Part shown: piece by piece, positions 41,758-54,636 of the stretch | Position numbering within the stretch: the first letter of the stretch is position 1 | Layout of the letters: each line of letters opens with the position of its first letter | Assembly: GCA_043228905.1 (NCBI GenBank) | Contig: JBHGNT010000009.1 | Span: 6,076,001 to 6,140,000, forward strand | Origin: Azolla caroliniana | Lineage: Eukaryota > Polypodiophyta | DNA length: 64,000 nucleotides | Direction: 5' to 3' | Notes under the pieces: generated by a model | Told to the model about the DNA's origin: nothing | What the model saw: the letters and a program-made list of their open reading frames with translations, nothing else | The model's database searches: none | Position numbers and translations under genes: made by a program

Positions 41758-42423
41758 AAGCAAACTACATATGAATTGTTACATGATTGTATTTGAGTGT
41801 AAGGCTGCCTAATAGTGCAAGAAAGCTTGTATGTGTAAGTGTATGCCTGTGAAAAAATGTGTATAGTCATAAAGTTTTTGGGTCTTATTGAGATCCAAAA
41901 AGGGTGAATAATTGGTCTACAATAACATTCCTTGTTGTAACGATCATTAAAGGAGCGATGAATAGACAAGTTGTCGGCATCCCCTATAAGATGAACTGAA
42001 ATGACAATTCAATCGATTTCAAATGACAACAACTTGTGATTTCCAACAATTTGTAAATTTCTAATGATGAATCGAGGATGGTGTTCGATCTCAAGTCTTG
42101 AAGTCGTAATCTAGAGTGAATTTCCATCTTTATGTTCCCTCCATTGAATTCTTATATTGTCAACCTCAAAGTTCGACTTCATGAGAAATCTTGGACACAA
42201 AGTTGAGCTCAAGTAGTTTTACCGGAGTTTTTAAAATATTTAGAATTTATTACAAGTGTACAACCATATTGATATGATGACCAATATTTGCTTAAATACA
42301 GGGGCAAAGCAATGACGAGAAAATGAAATCTAATGAACTTGAAGTGTCAAACTTGTGCAGTGCTTATCAAAAGTATCCTTGGTTCACCAAATTACTTTCG
42401 AACATGAGCTAAGTAGTAGGGAT
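41758..42423. other. Spacer downstream of the GDSL gene
   Basis: AT-rich, no coding signal. It should contain the 3' UTR of the minus-strand GDSL gene just below 42424; I could not fix a poly(A) signal. Confidence 0.5.
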
Positions 42424-45400
42424 TCATGATTCAAGTTGTTGACTTAGTTGATTAAACAATAATATATTACACGCTTCTGTAGGATGAAATGCATCCCAAA
42501 ACACATAATCTGATCTATCTGGACATGGTTGAATTATTGGTAGGCACAAAATTCTCCCATTAAATCTTCCACCGCCACAACAAGCACGATCACCAAACTT
42601 AAAACCTACAACAGTAATTTAACAACAAAATCACAATTTAGGATTCAAAATCAACACTTGAAAATACTCTCCAAAAAAATGGCTAGTCCAACAGAACATG
42701 AACATGTAATGGATTTATTTTGAAACTTGACAAGTAATATCCAATATCATTAAGGTGACACATGTTATTACACCAAGTGGTAGCTAAGATAGTGCAAATA
42801 TATGAATTTAACAAATATATCTCCTCCTTAATATGCATATTTGTTCAAGTCAAGCCTTATTACATAAAATATTGGTATGTGAATTACTCCTTCAAAAATG
42901 TGTGAAGTGTGAACCATTTAAGATCATGTGCAAATATCTCATATAATTGCACTAAAATACTTCTGATTTTTCTAAATTTTGCATTGCAAATAGATATTGT
43001 GATCAATGCTTTGAATGAAGAACTTATTCTAATAAATACATGACGAGCTAAAGCTAGAAAATACACAGACACCTGTCTCGAAATTAAAGCTCATGTATAG
43101 TGAATTAAGAGAACAACAAGGGAAACATACCATATTTTGTCGGGTTGTTGCGATATTCGAGAATTGGGTCGAAGCTATTCACATATATGAACTTGCTATC
43201 ACGAAATTGAGAATTTAATTGGGAAATCAATAATTTTAGGCCCACATTGTAATTTATTGCAAGATTGTTGTCAAAGTCACTACATTCTCCATTAACGCTT
43301 TTTACTGCTAATTGTGATGGAATACAACCAATAGGCCCGACATCGGTTACCAAAATTTGCTTCGCTCCCAAGTTGTATAATTGCTTGAATAACGAATGGC
43401 AACAGAATAAAGTTAATAATGAGAATTATAGATTTTTAAAACAGTGCATTGAAATCAAAAATGAAAACCATAAATTTCCTTTGTGGTATAAAGTATAGTT
43501 TAAGATATAATTTGTTTTATAGGTACTATAGAACACTTGTCTTTAAAAGAAGTTCATAGCCTATATATGATATATACATACATATATACATATTATATAT
43601 AGCATGTCATGCACTTCTAAGTCAAATTTAGCCAAGTTTCTTGCCAACCAATGGGAAATCTAAGTTGGTTGTGTGTTTACACATTTACACGATATGATGT
43701 GAATAACTTTACATACATACATACATAGCATGTCATGCACTTCTAAGTCAAATTTAGCCAAGTTTCTTGCCAACCAATGGGAAATCTAAGTTGGTTGTGT
43801 GTTTACACATTTACACGATATGATGTGAATAACTTTAAATAGTTGTTAGTTCACAACGATAATGTAGTTCGTACAATCCACCATCATGATTTGTATGGAT
43901 CAACTACGGAAAGAAGTTTGTCATTTAGTTTAATAAATAAGAAGAAGAATCATGGCAAAACACAAAACAATAGTTAATTCCAAAACATAGAGTATATGAG
44001 CTTATCAAGTAGGAGTACAAATTCACTTGACATTTTATGTTTTGCTAGCAAGGTAAATTATTGTATATGTGTGTACATTGTCTCTCACACACAATATACT
44101 AAAATGAAGTAAAGATGGATTACCACTAGTTGTGTTGAAAACTTGTCCAGGAGGAGCTCTTGAAATTGTTCTGGTGTGTATGCAAAACCTGTAGGAGAAC
44201 CTTTCAAAAAGTAGTTGTTGACATAATCGTTGGCACCAATAGTAACCAAGAAGAGAGATTTGGAAATAAGTTCTTGGGATGCCGATGTGCCAATCAGTGA
44301 TTGAATCTCTTGTATTTTGTTTGAGGCCCACACCAATTGTGTGTCCAAATCTACTCGGCCAATCTACAAGTAGGATGTAAAATACACATTGCAACATTAT
44401 AATGGAAACTTAAACTTTGTTTAGTAGGTGAAATTGTCTTAGCACAAGTACACATTGTGTTTCATGAATACTATATTAATGGCATTTTAATTTAAAAACA
44501 ACTTTATATTGATTCATGTTATTTTAATCTAGAAAAGATGGATATAGAGCTTCAAGCATCTTTATGCAAATGACAAGGTTTTTTTCTACCCCATCACCAC
44601 AATGAACATGGAATCATATTGATAAACCATAAAACATTTAGGACACTAACAAATTCCATGAGTATTTTGATTTGTTCACGAAATTATAATTTGGAAGACA
44701 ACTTAAGAGGAGATTGTGTTTCCAACACAATATTAACTCATGAAGGTCCCACTTGGAAAAAAGCTAAGATTCAAGGGTCTTCCACAAATCTAATGTTGAA
44801 TTTTATATACTTGTCAAGCATATACAAAGGTCCTTGATTGGAAGTTTGGCACAATTAATACAGAACAAATGTTCTATCAAAATATATCCATAACTTCAAT
44901 CCATGGTGACTATTTTTGTTGCAAACATCTTCGCAACCAAGAAGTATAATATGTAGTTGTAAATTAATATTGGATTAGTTGAGGGCTCACTTTTTCATAT
45001 TTACTTTTATCTCTATAAATTTCCTGAAATATGTAGTTTCCATCAAGTGTCATATACTTAAATTGATGACTATAAATTTGGTGTTTCTCCCATATGAGGT
45101 TGAGGAACTCGAGTCATTTGATAATATGTTCTCATCATGATTTCCCTTCTACCCTATCCATCATTTGAATCTTTAATGCAACCCTAAATTATTTTGACCA
45201 ATAAATTTGTGCAACTAAATTACGTAGTTTCCTTCAATTGTCATATACTACTGTTTACAATGAATGACTATAAATCTGTTGTTTCTCTCATATGAGGGTT
45301 GAGGAACTCAAGTCATTTGATAATATGTTTTTCATCATGATTTCCCATCTACTCTAACCATCATTTGAATCTTTAATGCAACCCTAAATTGTTCTAAACA

Positions 45401-48400
45401 ATAAATTTGTGAAACTAAAATACATAGTTTCCTGCAAGTGTCATACACTACAACTAATGACTATAAATCTGGTGTTTCTCCCATATGAGAGGGTTGAGGA
45501 ACACGAGTCATTTGATAATATGTTTTTCATCATGATTTCCAATCTAGCCTAAGCATTGCTTGAACCTTCAATGCAACTTTAAAAAAATCGTGCACAAATT
45601 TTACTTTTCATTTAGCTAAATGGATGTGTACATTTTTCTATTCCATACTCACAAAATTATAACCCGTGCTTCGTATTATACCACCAGCCGCAGACGCAAA
45701 GTTGACCCCTTTGAGTATGTTTGCTCCTTTTGTTGTTGGAGCTAAATAAGGTGGTGGAAATGGAAGCCCAATCTTCTCCGCTACATTACCACACAATGTT
45801 AATGTTATTTAATTAAGTATAGCAATGTTGGAGCACCAGTCTTAAACACAATGTAGGGCTTGTTCTTAGACATTGTGTCAAATACCTTATCGGTAATTAA
45901 AATATAAATGATAGGAATAAGCGATCATATTTAATTTTGGCACTACCATTAACCCATTATTGTTATCTAGTGGCTTGAGACTTCAACTTCAACCTTGTGT
46001 TGTAGACTATAATATTCACCGCTACACAATCCTCCATGTTGAAATACAAATATAGAACTTTTAGGATTTTGGTATAATTTGCAAGGACATCTAGAGTCTC
46101 CATATAAGATGTCCAAGAACCATGCACATAATTTCTTGCTTACAAATTTGGTGTGTTTCCCTCCACACATGCACAACCTTTTATGTAGACTAAGCTTTTG
46201 TAAATTCTAGTAAAAAGTTCATGAAATAGGCATTGTTCTTAGAGTATTTTTCCGAAGTCCATGAGATCGAATTGTTGTTTCGTGAAAAAGCTACACCATT
46301 TTGTTATCCACTTATTTTCACAATTCTATGTTTTAACGTATAACGAATTTGTTATTCGAAAATTTGATAATCGTTCCTCTGCCAATATTGAACATCCTTT
46401 GTTTAATAACTTCGTATAGAATAGTTCCTTAAGTTTAGTAATTGAATTGGAATAGAAGTCTTACATAGATTTAAATATTATTGTGATTTTTTATCATCAT
46501 TTACCTCCTTACTATTGTTTTAATTCAAATTGGCCATTATTGTTGACATCTAGAGTTCCTCACATTTGTTTTGTCATAGTGGTCCAACCAACCATCCTTC
46601 ACATCAATGTTTTTTTCCATAAAACTACAAATCATCAAGTCACTCAAGTTTATATTTGCTCTAAATCTCTAATTAGTTTGATAATAGTTTGGTCCAATGC
46701 CTTTATCAAATACCTTTGTCCTTCACCAATAAGTACATTGTACACCATAACATTTGACACATGTTCTCCTTCTATCTACCTTTGCAACTTTTCCAATACT
46801 CTTTGTTCCCTTCATATGAAGATTAGCTTTGTCATGTGTCTCTCTATTTAATTGCATCACGGGTTATCATTGTCACCTTTGTGTGATTAATAATGTTGGC
46901 AAATTAGTCAAACTCTTGGTCCCCTTTCTTTATTACATTTAAAGATACTTAGACAAGTTTAACTTTATTATACTTAATGTGGTTGGTCAAAATTTTGGAG
47001 ATGATTTGAAATTAGATTTATGGGTCGGTGCCATGTGGCTTGAATATCAAGTTGATCATAATGCTATTATTTGTTAGTTATTGGCTAATAAAATGACATG
47101 ACATGATGCTTAGGAAATGAATGTGGTTCTAATTGAAATCAAGGTCCTGATTTGAATGACGTATAAGGTGTGCATTTGTTTTATGAGAGAGAGAGAGAGA
47201 AATGGTCAATGACTTAATATAAGCCCTAGAAATAATTTTTTTTAAGAAGGAATAAAAACATATATGCTAAAGGCCAAAGCAAGCCATAAGACAAAACATG
47301 TGCATGAATATTTGTCCTCTTTCTAACCAGACTCTAAACAATCAAATAATTGACAATTCATAGTTGGGTGCTATGCATGAATTATGATGACAAGTTGCCC
47401 TTCGAATGTGTAAGTGTAACAATTCAAGCCTTCATATGATATTCAATGAATAAACACACTCACTATGAACCTTTAGTGGGGCCAAGATATTGCTTTATTG
47501 AACATTGGATAATCCAAAAGTTGCGAAATATGTTCCATATAAAGCCTTCACCACATGTGTTATTGATTTTGTATTCTCATTGAGAATGTTATAAATGACA
47601 CAAGCTCTACATGGCACTAAAGAAACTCTCTCTATCACATGCTTGAGGCCAATTTAGCCACCCACATTTTGATATATACCATGAATTAAATGTACCCTTT
47701 ACGTATTCAATAAAACAATCCTACAATAATAATACAAGGAACATTTATAACTTACCTATAATCGAAGGCTACCTATACTAAACTATAGTGTCATACTAGA
47801 ATTTCATGTTTCATATCATAGGCTCAACACCTAGCTACCAGCTCACATTTTGTGAGATTCTCATGAATTAAGTATATCCTTCACATTTTAAATATATAGT
47901 AGATATTTCCCCCTTGCATGTTTTATAGTGAGCCAATAGAGTTGCCAATACATTAACAATCATTATAAGCAAATATAAACAAGCAAAAGTAATCCTACAA
48001 TATCTACCTTTTAGGTCCAATAAAAAAGTTTAGAAAGAACCCTAAATAATATCCTTTTGTGGGATATTTTGGTTAAATTCTATATTATGGACATTTTTGG
48101 CATCACAAATTTGGAAACCAAAGTTTGTAAATGAGGTTTGAACTTAAACATTATAGTGAAAGAGCAATGAGTGATGATGAAAATACCATACAAGGACACA
48201 TTTTTAAGTAGAGTCTAGACTCTTGAACTAATGTTGGACCTTATGGGATATAATGCTACTCATTGAATTTTGATGAAGTAGAGATCTATATATTTTGAAA
48301 TTGAAATCCTTGTGACGAAATGAAGAAACGCTATCATTAGTCTTCCATAAAGCCAAGAATAATGATTTATGCGTATACTCTTAGACATTTTTAGGAAATT

Positions 48401-50225
48401 ATCACAATAAAAAGGTCCTATGAGAACACCATGTGAGAAACATTCATAATTTACTCTATAATTGATGGTCACCATATTACTCTACAATGTTATTGTGGAA
48501 TCTCTAGCTAGGGTGTTGAATCACTTGTGAGAGAATCTTAACTTTACATCTACGGTCTACCGAACTACTATAAACTCCTAAGATCAAAATAAAATTGGAA
48601 AAAACCCACATACTCCGATGCTTAGAAGTGGAGCACCTATCTTGTAAGATTTCATTGTGAAGTGAACAAATCTACGTTAAAAAGAAGAATTTATGAGCCA
48701 AGTGAAAAATGGAGCTTGATCACAATTGGGATCCTCTTCATCTCCAAGAGACTCATCAAAGTATTTCTTATTAGAGAAATTCTCTCTAGAACAACGCAAC
48801 ATGTGAGCCAAAATTGATATTTAGACCCATCACACATAGAGGGCTTGATACTATATGAGAAGCATTTCTCGTTTCCTATTTAAAATGTCAACATTTCATT
48901 CAATTTGATGTTGTCATGCCTAGCTCGCACTTGTCCACAATCATTGGCAATTATGAGAATTTATGACGAATCTCCCTTCTGTATGAAAATAATATAATGC
49001 ATATAGTTCATAAAATGTAATCTCAAGTCAAGTTCCAATTTGCTTGTAGAACATGGTCTCTCCAAGAGCAAATGCTGAGCTAAACTTGCTCTCTCTCATG
49101 GGCCAAATTTGGTCTTAGAAGACGTTAATATATCTTTTGTTTTTCTTTCTTTTTATCACACACACAAACAATTGAAGTCAATACACTACCTTAATGTAGT
49201 CGTATGATCTATGGTTGACACAATACTTGATGTAATGCATTCAAAACAAATACATTACATGGTAATTAATATTAGATGTTATCTTCCCTAGAATTATGCA
49301 TTTAAAATTGATGTACATATGTGATGCATTAAACTACTACTTGACAATCATCAAGTTTTTATTAATGACTATAGTTTGGGATGTTTTGAGATGAATTATC
49401 CAACCAAATTAATGCCAATCAATCAAGCATTAGGAGGGTGGCACATACATAACCTCTAAATTTGAAAGGAGAACTAGTTCTAATGGCATGCGTATTAACA
49501 AATCGACAACTAATATTATTTGGTGGAATTAACAACCAAATTGATGCCAAGTTTGATCATACAAGAGTAACATGTCTCATCTTTGAGTTTGGCTTGCATA
49601 CTAGTTGGAGTGAATGCCATGATTAAGAACTAACTTGTGTGTGTTTGTGTGGATGAATTAACAAATAATGTTGGGAACAATTAATGAGCATCAAATGTTT
49701 GGATGAATGAATCAACAACAAATATACCCAAAGGATAGTAACCTACAATCGATGTGTGGATGAATTAGCAAAACATTAAACAATGTAAACAACTAATATA
49801 TGGACAAATCTTAGGACGAATTTGAATACAATCAAGATTGACAGGTGCCAAGATTGCTAAGAAAATGGGGAGGGAGATTTAAGTTTCACAATCATACCAA
49901 CGAAATCGATGAGCAGCTTGCCATTGCAAAAACGACCGGTAGGTCCGGAGGGGAAGTCGATGCCAAAGGGGAGACTATTGGCCTTGGCTATGGTGGTGAT
50001 GTAGTTGTTATTTCCAACATCTACTAACGAATCACCGAGGATAAAGAAGGCCGGGAATGATTTCGTTATATTTCCTATGCCTACTCCCCCCACCAAATTT
50101 CCTTCACTAACTCTAGTACTAGTTCTAGTGTTAGTGTTATAACTAGTACTCTCCATGGCACATACTACTCCATGCCACCCTAACACCACTACTACCCACC
50201 ATATCACTTCTACATTCTTCATCAT
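42424..50225 (-). CDS. GDSL-type esterase/lipase, five exons, secreted
   Basis: Exons on the minus strand: 50225-49898, 45780-45653, 44363-44124, 43383-43131, 42605-42424 (1131 bp with stop, 376 residues, normal for the family). All introns have GT-AG ends and the phases match (1, 0, 0, 1). The N-terminus is a signal peptide (MMKN, hydrophobic core [10 protein letters not shown], cut near VCA). Block [12 protein letters not shown] has the catalytic Ser66; block II KGVNFAS has Gly134; block III GAND has Asn197; block [11 protein letters not shown] has Asp354 and His357. These make the SGNH serine hydrolase set, expected to cleave acyl or cutin-like esters in the wall or apoplast. The start is the first of two adjacent ATGs; an upstream in-frame ATG at 50261 would spoil the signal peptide. 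The specific substrate is unknown. Confidence 0.95.
43601..43836. repeat. 126-bp tandem duplication in GDSL intron 3
   Basis: AGCATGTCATGCACTTC starts at 43601 and again at 43727. The first about 110 bp of both copies look identical, so the duplication is recent. ACAT repeats at the unit junction (43711-43726) may have promoted it. Confidence 0.95.
45025..45595. repeat. Three diverged tandem units of about 195 bp in GDSL intron 2
   Basis: Units share ATGACTATAAAT (near 45066, 45264 and 45457), CTCCCATATGAG, GAACTCGAGTCATTTGATAATATG and a CAACCCTAAATT block. Units differ by scattered changes, so the duplication is older than the one at 43601. Confidence 0.9.
45781..49897 (-). other. GDSL intron 1 (4.1 kb)
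   Basis: AT-rich with no transposon protein remnant that I can read. Donor G|GTATGA at 49897, acceptor AATGTAG at 45781. A short GA repeat lies near 47188. Its length is typical of large plant genomes. Confidence 0.85.
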
Positions 50226-50232
50226 GATCTTT

Positions 50233-50263
<31 letters not shown>

Positions 50264-50280
50264 TAGAAGCACTTCTTAGT

Positions 50281-50290
50281 CTTTATATTA
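50281..50290 (-). promoter_or_regulatory. Candidate TATA box of the GDSL gene
   Basis: Minus-strand TAATATAAAG lies about 60 bp before the ATG. Between them is a CA/GA microsatellite (50230-50261) that would form much of the 5' UTR. Confidence 0.45.
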
Positions 50291-50379
50291 AGTGCTTAAA
50301 AGTTGCTTTTAAATGTAGCCATAACCTAACTAACGGGATAGTAAGAGTCAAGACCTCCCTTTTGTCTTTATATTGATAT

Positions 50380-53169
50380 CTTTTGGGTGTTTCAAAGATG
50401 TAGCATTAAGAGATACTTTATTAAGATATACATAGCATGCCTAAGCTTTGATAATGGCAATTATTTTCTGCAATATGCTTATATAAGCGTGATGGTGTCA
50501 CTTCCCTAGGTTTGGTGGTGATCCCAAGTCCTCAACCTACCTAGGGTAGTAGTTATATTGTGGTGCTCTCAGCATAGGCATAACAAGGTATGGTTTGTCG
50601 ATGGCGGATGAGGGGTTACTAGCCGCACACACTTAAACTGATCGTTAGAAAGAGGCCATGAAAATCTCCGTGTATGGGTCACACATAGTCAACCCCTTGA
50701 TGTGTAGGAGAAGTTGAAATTTAGTAGGGATCTACACTTTAACTTCGTCATAGAAAAGTGTGGAGGCATTGGTAATATTGTTAGTCGGAATTATCATACA
50801 CCAAACAAACTTGTCACTTGCAATTTTTGTTTCTTGATCTAAAAATATTGAGATGCAACTTACCTATGGATAATATTGAAGTTTAACTAATCCTTTTCTA
50901 TGGCCATTCCCGTTATATACATCATTCCTTGACTCTAATCCATTTAGGTACTCTTTCCTATAACAATTTGATAATTCTATGGGGCTGTATACTATATGTA
51001 TTTAATATGTATAAAAACATATTGACTTAGTACCCATTTTCTTATTGAATGGTGTCGTCAACTACTTTATTTTACTTTCCAAAGCATGTGTTATGGTTCA
51101 TAAATGTACTTGGGTAATTTTATATCACGATTCACAAGTGACATTCTTCATCTATACTTATCATGCCAAAATGTCGTCGGATAATAGTCAAGCCTAGTTA
51201 TTTATTGTTTAGAGGACCTCTCTACCTAGCCATTAGATGATAGGCACATATTATAGTTTGTTGAATCAAGTCTGCTATATGAATGTAGGAGATCGCTTAA
51301 TTCTATCTTTTAGAAATATCCACAATACTCAAAGTAGAAATCTCAATTGATTGAAATTTTGAGTCAAAGTACGATGAATAAAATATCACTAGATTTGTTT
51401 TTGAATAGATCGAAAAGCTAGAATGTGAAAACTATCATAGTCTTGCAAAATTTGAGTTCCACATTTTAGGTAGATAAGATGCCAGATTGTATGACATTTA
51501 TTATGTTGACGATAAATCTTATTTATTCCAATTCATCCATACCTTCCTATCTACTTGCCGATGAAAACTTTCAAGCCAATGCGTGAAGTTGATTGAAAAC
51601 ACAACTGGCCAAAGAATACATGCCACCATACATATATGCCATAGAAGAGATTGTAGGTAACATGTCAAATAAGGTCGTTAAAGTAATTTAATGCCAAGTC
51701 TCAATAGATTTTCAAATTTCATAAGAAAAACAAACATTAAAGATATCCCTTTCTTAGGTTAGTCTATCAAACAAGGTTCATGAATAATAGAATGATGATT
51801 GACATTCATAACAAGCATCAACAATGGTTGTTGGATCCATCAAATGTGAAAATTTCCAAAGCTTGAGAGTTCACAAAAAAAGTATTATGAAAGATGCCCT
51901 TTTTATGTTGCTATTAAAATAAAATGTCGGGAAGGGGTCCTTCTGATAGAAAATATCAACTTGTCAAGCTACAATCCACTCAATTTCATTACCTTTTTCA
52001 AAAAAGGTCCTTATTATTTCAATGAGAAGGTTTGCTAAAGCTTGAAAGTCATATTCTTGAGAATGAACATGTTTTTGGTGCACATGGCAATGATTGCATA
52101 ATTTAAAACAATGATGTAATGTTGTTTGTGTAGCACTAAACGTCTAAATATTTTTATTGATTTCACCACCTACTATGCATTGGCCCTCATTAGTTTGATT
52201 AATGATTGAATATATTGATCAAGTCCATAGATGATGTTTTGAACATTCGAATTGGTCACAAGCAAGAAATATCGTGAGTCAATCCTGTTCTTATGGGGTC
52301 TTCTTGTGATTACTTCATAAGGTGAAATTTTAATTGTAAGCTTCTACCAAATGTATTGATTAAATAAACCGTCGTATGTGTTAAAGGTGCTTGTGCAACC
52401 ATCATGTAATTCTAGTTTTTACAACATCCAAAAGTTTATGATGAAAATTCTATTGCATGTTTTAGCACCTGCCCCCCTCTGTTTCTCTATTTAGTTGTCT
52501 CATTTCAAGCTTCTATATTTTGATGATGCCACAAGTTCATTGATGGATTCTGACTTTTTCAAGCGTATGCAAATATTGAAACAAATTCCCCTTAGCTAAA
52601 AAAGTTTGTTTGACCCTTAGGACACAAGATGGTTGAGAAGAAAAGAAAGTTGAATTGATGATGTACCATTGCATTGCATTGGTCCTCATATGTGTAGCCT
52701 TATTGGTTAGGTGTGACTTTATTAAGGTCCACTTGCATGCATGGTGACACGAAAATATTAAGTCTTTTAATCCATTCTACGCAAAAACCCTCTTGTATTT
52801 GGATTTAGAATATGCAGCAACTACAAGTATGGAGTCACCGTTTCAGTTGGTAGTATCTCTCAAAGAAGATCCTTGACTTTAATTACTCATATTGACAACA
52901 AAGTCTTCCCATTGTGAGAATCTATTGCCTACTATCCTATTAGAAAAAGTAATATACTAGTTAGTGATGGTTCTTCTAAGTTTCTAACCTCTCCTCTCAC
53001 ATTATATATCTCCATCCAGAGTGCATTAATTAAATTAGGGTCTTTTAACATTTTTCTAGGGTTGACAAAGAGTATTAAATATGTCACATTTAACACTCAT
53101 TAAAAATGTTGATTCATGATTATATGACATATTTATCAGAGTCGTTACTTTTTAGATGACATAATTAAA
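50380..53169. other. AT-rich intergenic region without recognisable genes
   Basis: No long frame, repeat array, LTR or RNA gene could be supported on either strand. Diverged old transposon sequence is likely but not shown. Confidence 0.5.
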
Positions 53170-53698
53170 CCATCTACATCACTTGGAGGTTAGAAAATAC
53201 AATTAAAGGAAGTGGGAGCCTTGAGCGGAGCAACGGAGCGGTGCGCCAGTGTAGGGCGGAGGTTTGCTGTGTGAGCTTCTCACTAGGAGGTCCGACACAG
53301 CGGAGCAGCGGCGCGGGAGGTTTGACCCACGCCAGTGAGCAGCGGAAACGGATCCGGAGCAGGAGCAGTTTTGGACCGCGCCAGTGCAGGGAGGAGGTCT
53401 GTAGACGTGGGGCACAGAAGCCTCTCTTTGCTAATTTCGGTATAGGAGCCTCTCTTTGCTCATTTCGGCACAAAACCCTCTCTCTACTCGTCACAGCCTC
53501 CCCGCCGTTGCAGCTTCGCCCTCCTCTAGTTCGAGGAGTGAACCCCCCCCCCCCCCCCCCCCCCCCATTCGACAAGTGAGAACTCACCAACCACAGTTCG
53601 AGTAGGTGGGCCCCCACTCCCGTAACCCCCCCCCCGAAAAAAGAAGAAGAAGAAGCCTGACTACTACCCCCCAAACACATTGGAAGACTCTGTCAATC
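53170..53698 (+). other. GC-rich LINE 5' region with C24 tract
   Basis: GC-rich and internally repetitive: CGCCAGTG(T/C)AGGG(C/A)GGAGG-type segments recur near 53251, 53325 and 53378, and a 'cctctctttgct-atttcgg' segment occurs twice near 53431 and 53450. A run of 24 C at 53543-53566 and another of 10 C at 53626-53635 follow. It directly precedes the LINE ORF1 and fits a LINE 5' UTR/promoter. Confidence 0.55.
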
Positions 53699-54636
53699 AT
53701 GGAAACTTTGAACATCACCCCTATTGATCACATAGCACAAACAGGCCCCACGATTGATAACGGAAAAATGCAAGATAAAAGCAACTCTAATAGTGGGGGT
53801 CTTGTTGAGATTATTTTCAATAACGAAGAAATGCTTCTACTTGAGCAAGAGATAGAGCGCCTTGAGCGAATAGCGGTCATATGCCGTGTGATGGGATCAT
53901 GACCAAATAGAGGCTTGTTGCGAGATATGCTGCAAGCTAAATTTCATTCACAACTACGTGGTATAAAAGAAGTCCAACGGCTTGGTAAAGGCTTCTATAA
54001 AATCAGACTAGAGGACAAGGATTCTGCAATGAACCTCATAGCAATATCTCCCTATCAGGTCCGAAACACATGGTTGTTCATGCGTAAATGGACACATGGT
54101 TTTAACCTAGAGAAAGCCGCGCAACAAGATAATTAAATGAAAAAGGTAACATTGTTATTTCCGGGATTATCCTTCGAATACAACATGTTACTTCCTACTA
54201 TTAGAAACTCCTTGGGTATGATATTGGACGAGGAACTAACGCTAGCAGACAGGCTAAAGAAACACCTAGGCCCTCCCTCTATCCGCCTCTTGGTGAAGGA
54301 CATCAACAAACTTCCTTCCAAGATCCTCATTCCGGGGAAAAACGGAATATGGATTGAACAACGCATAGAAGTGATCGACGCACTGGGACAATTTTTTGCA
54401 TGCAAAAAGTTTGGTCATTTAAAAAAGAACTGCCCCACGAGATGCATTAAGGATTCCACCATGGAGACCTAGGACGGTCGGGACACCATAGGAAATCAGA
54501 AGCCTCCCCCACTATGACCCGATAAGGATGTGATGGAATGGCGAGTGGTGGGGAAATCCCATGTCCTACATAAAACTCCACAGTCACAAAATCCTCCATC
54601 GCTAGTGAGCCCCAATCGTTTTGATCTACTACAAGA
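53699..54636 (+). pseudogene. LINE ORF1 remnant (DUF4283-like with CCHC finger)
   Basis: The ATG at 53699 is followed by an acidic helix (EEMLLLEQEIERLERIAVI), then after a TGA at 53900 the DUF4283-like block (RGLLRDMLQAKF, GKGFYKIRLEDKDSAMNLI, TWLFMRKWTHGFN), a TAA, and a third frame with IGIWIEQ-type end and a degenerate finger ACKKFGHLKKNC near 54395-54435, with the second Cys replaced. NRFDLLQEL near 54615 is typical of the end of the region. It joins gypsy A sequence at 54636. It could derive from the same LINE family as 4968-7170, but the parts do not overlap. Confidence 0.7.

Noticed and set aside
46483-46851. 122-residue plus-strand frame in GDSL intron 1
   Set aside because: AT-rich, no domain, no start or codon evidence; consistent with chance.
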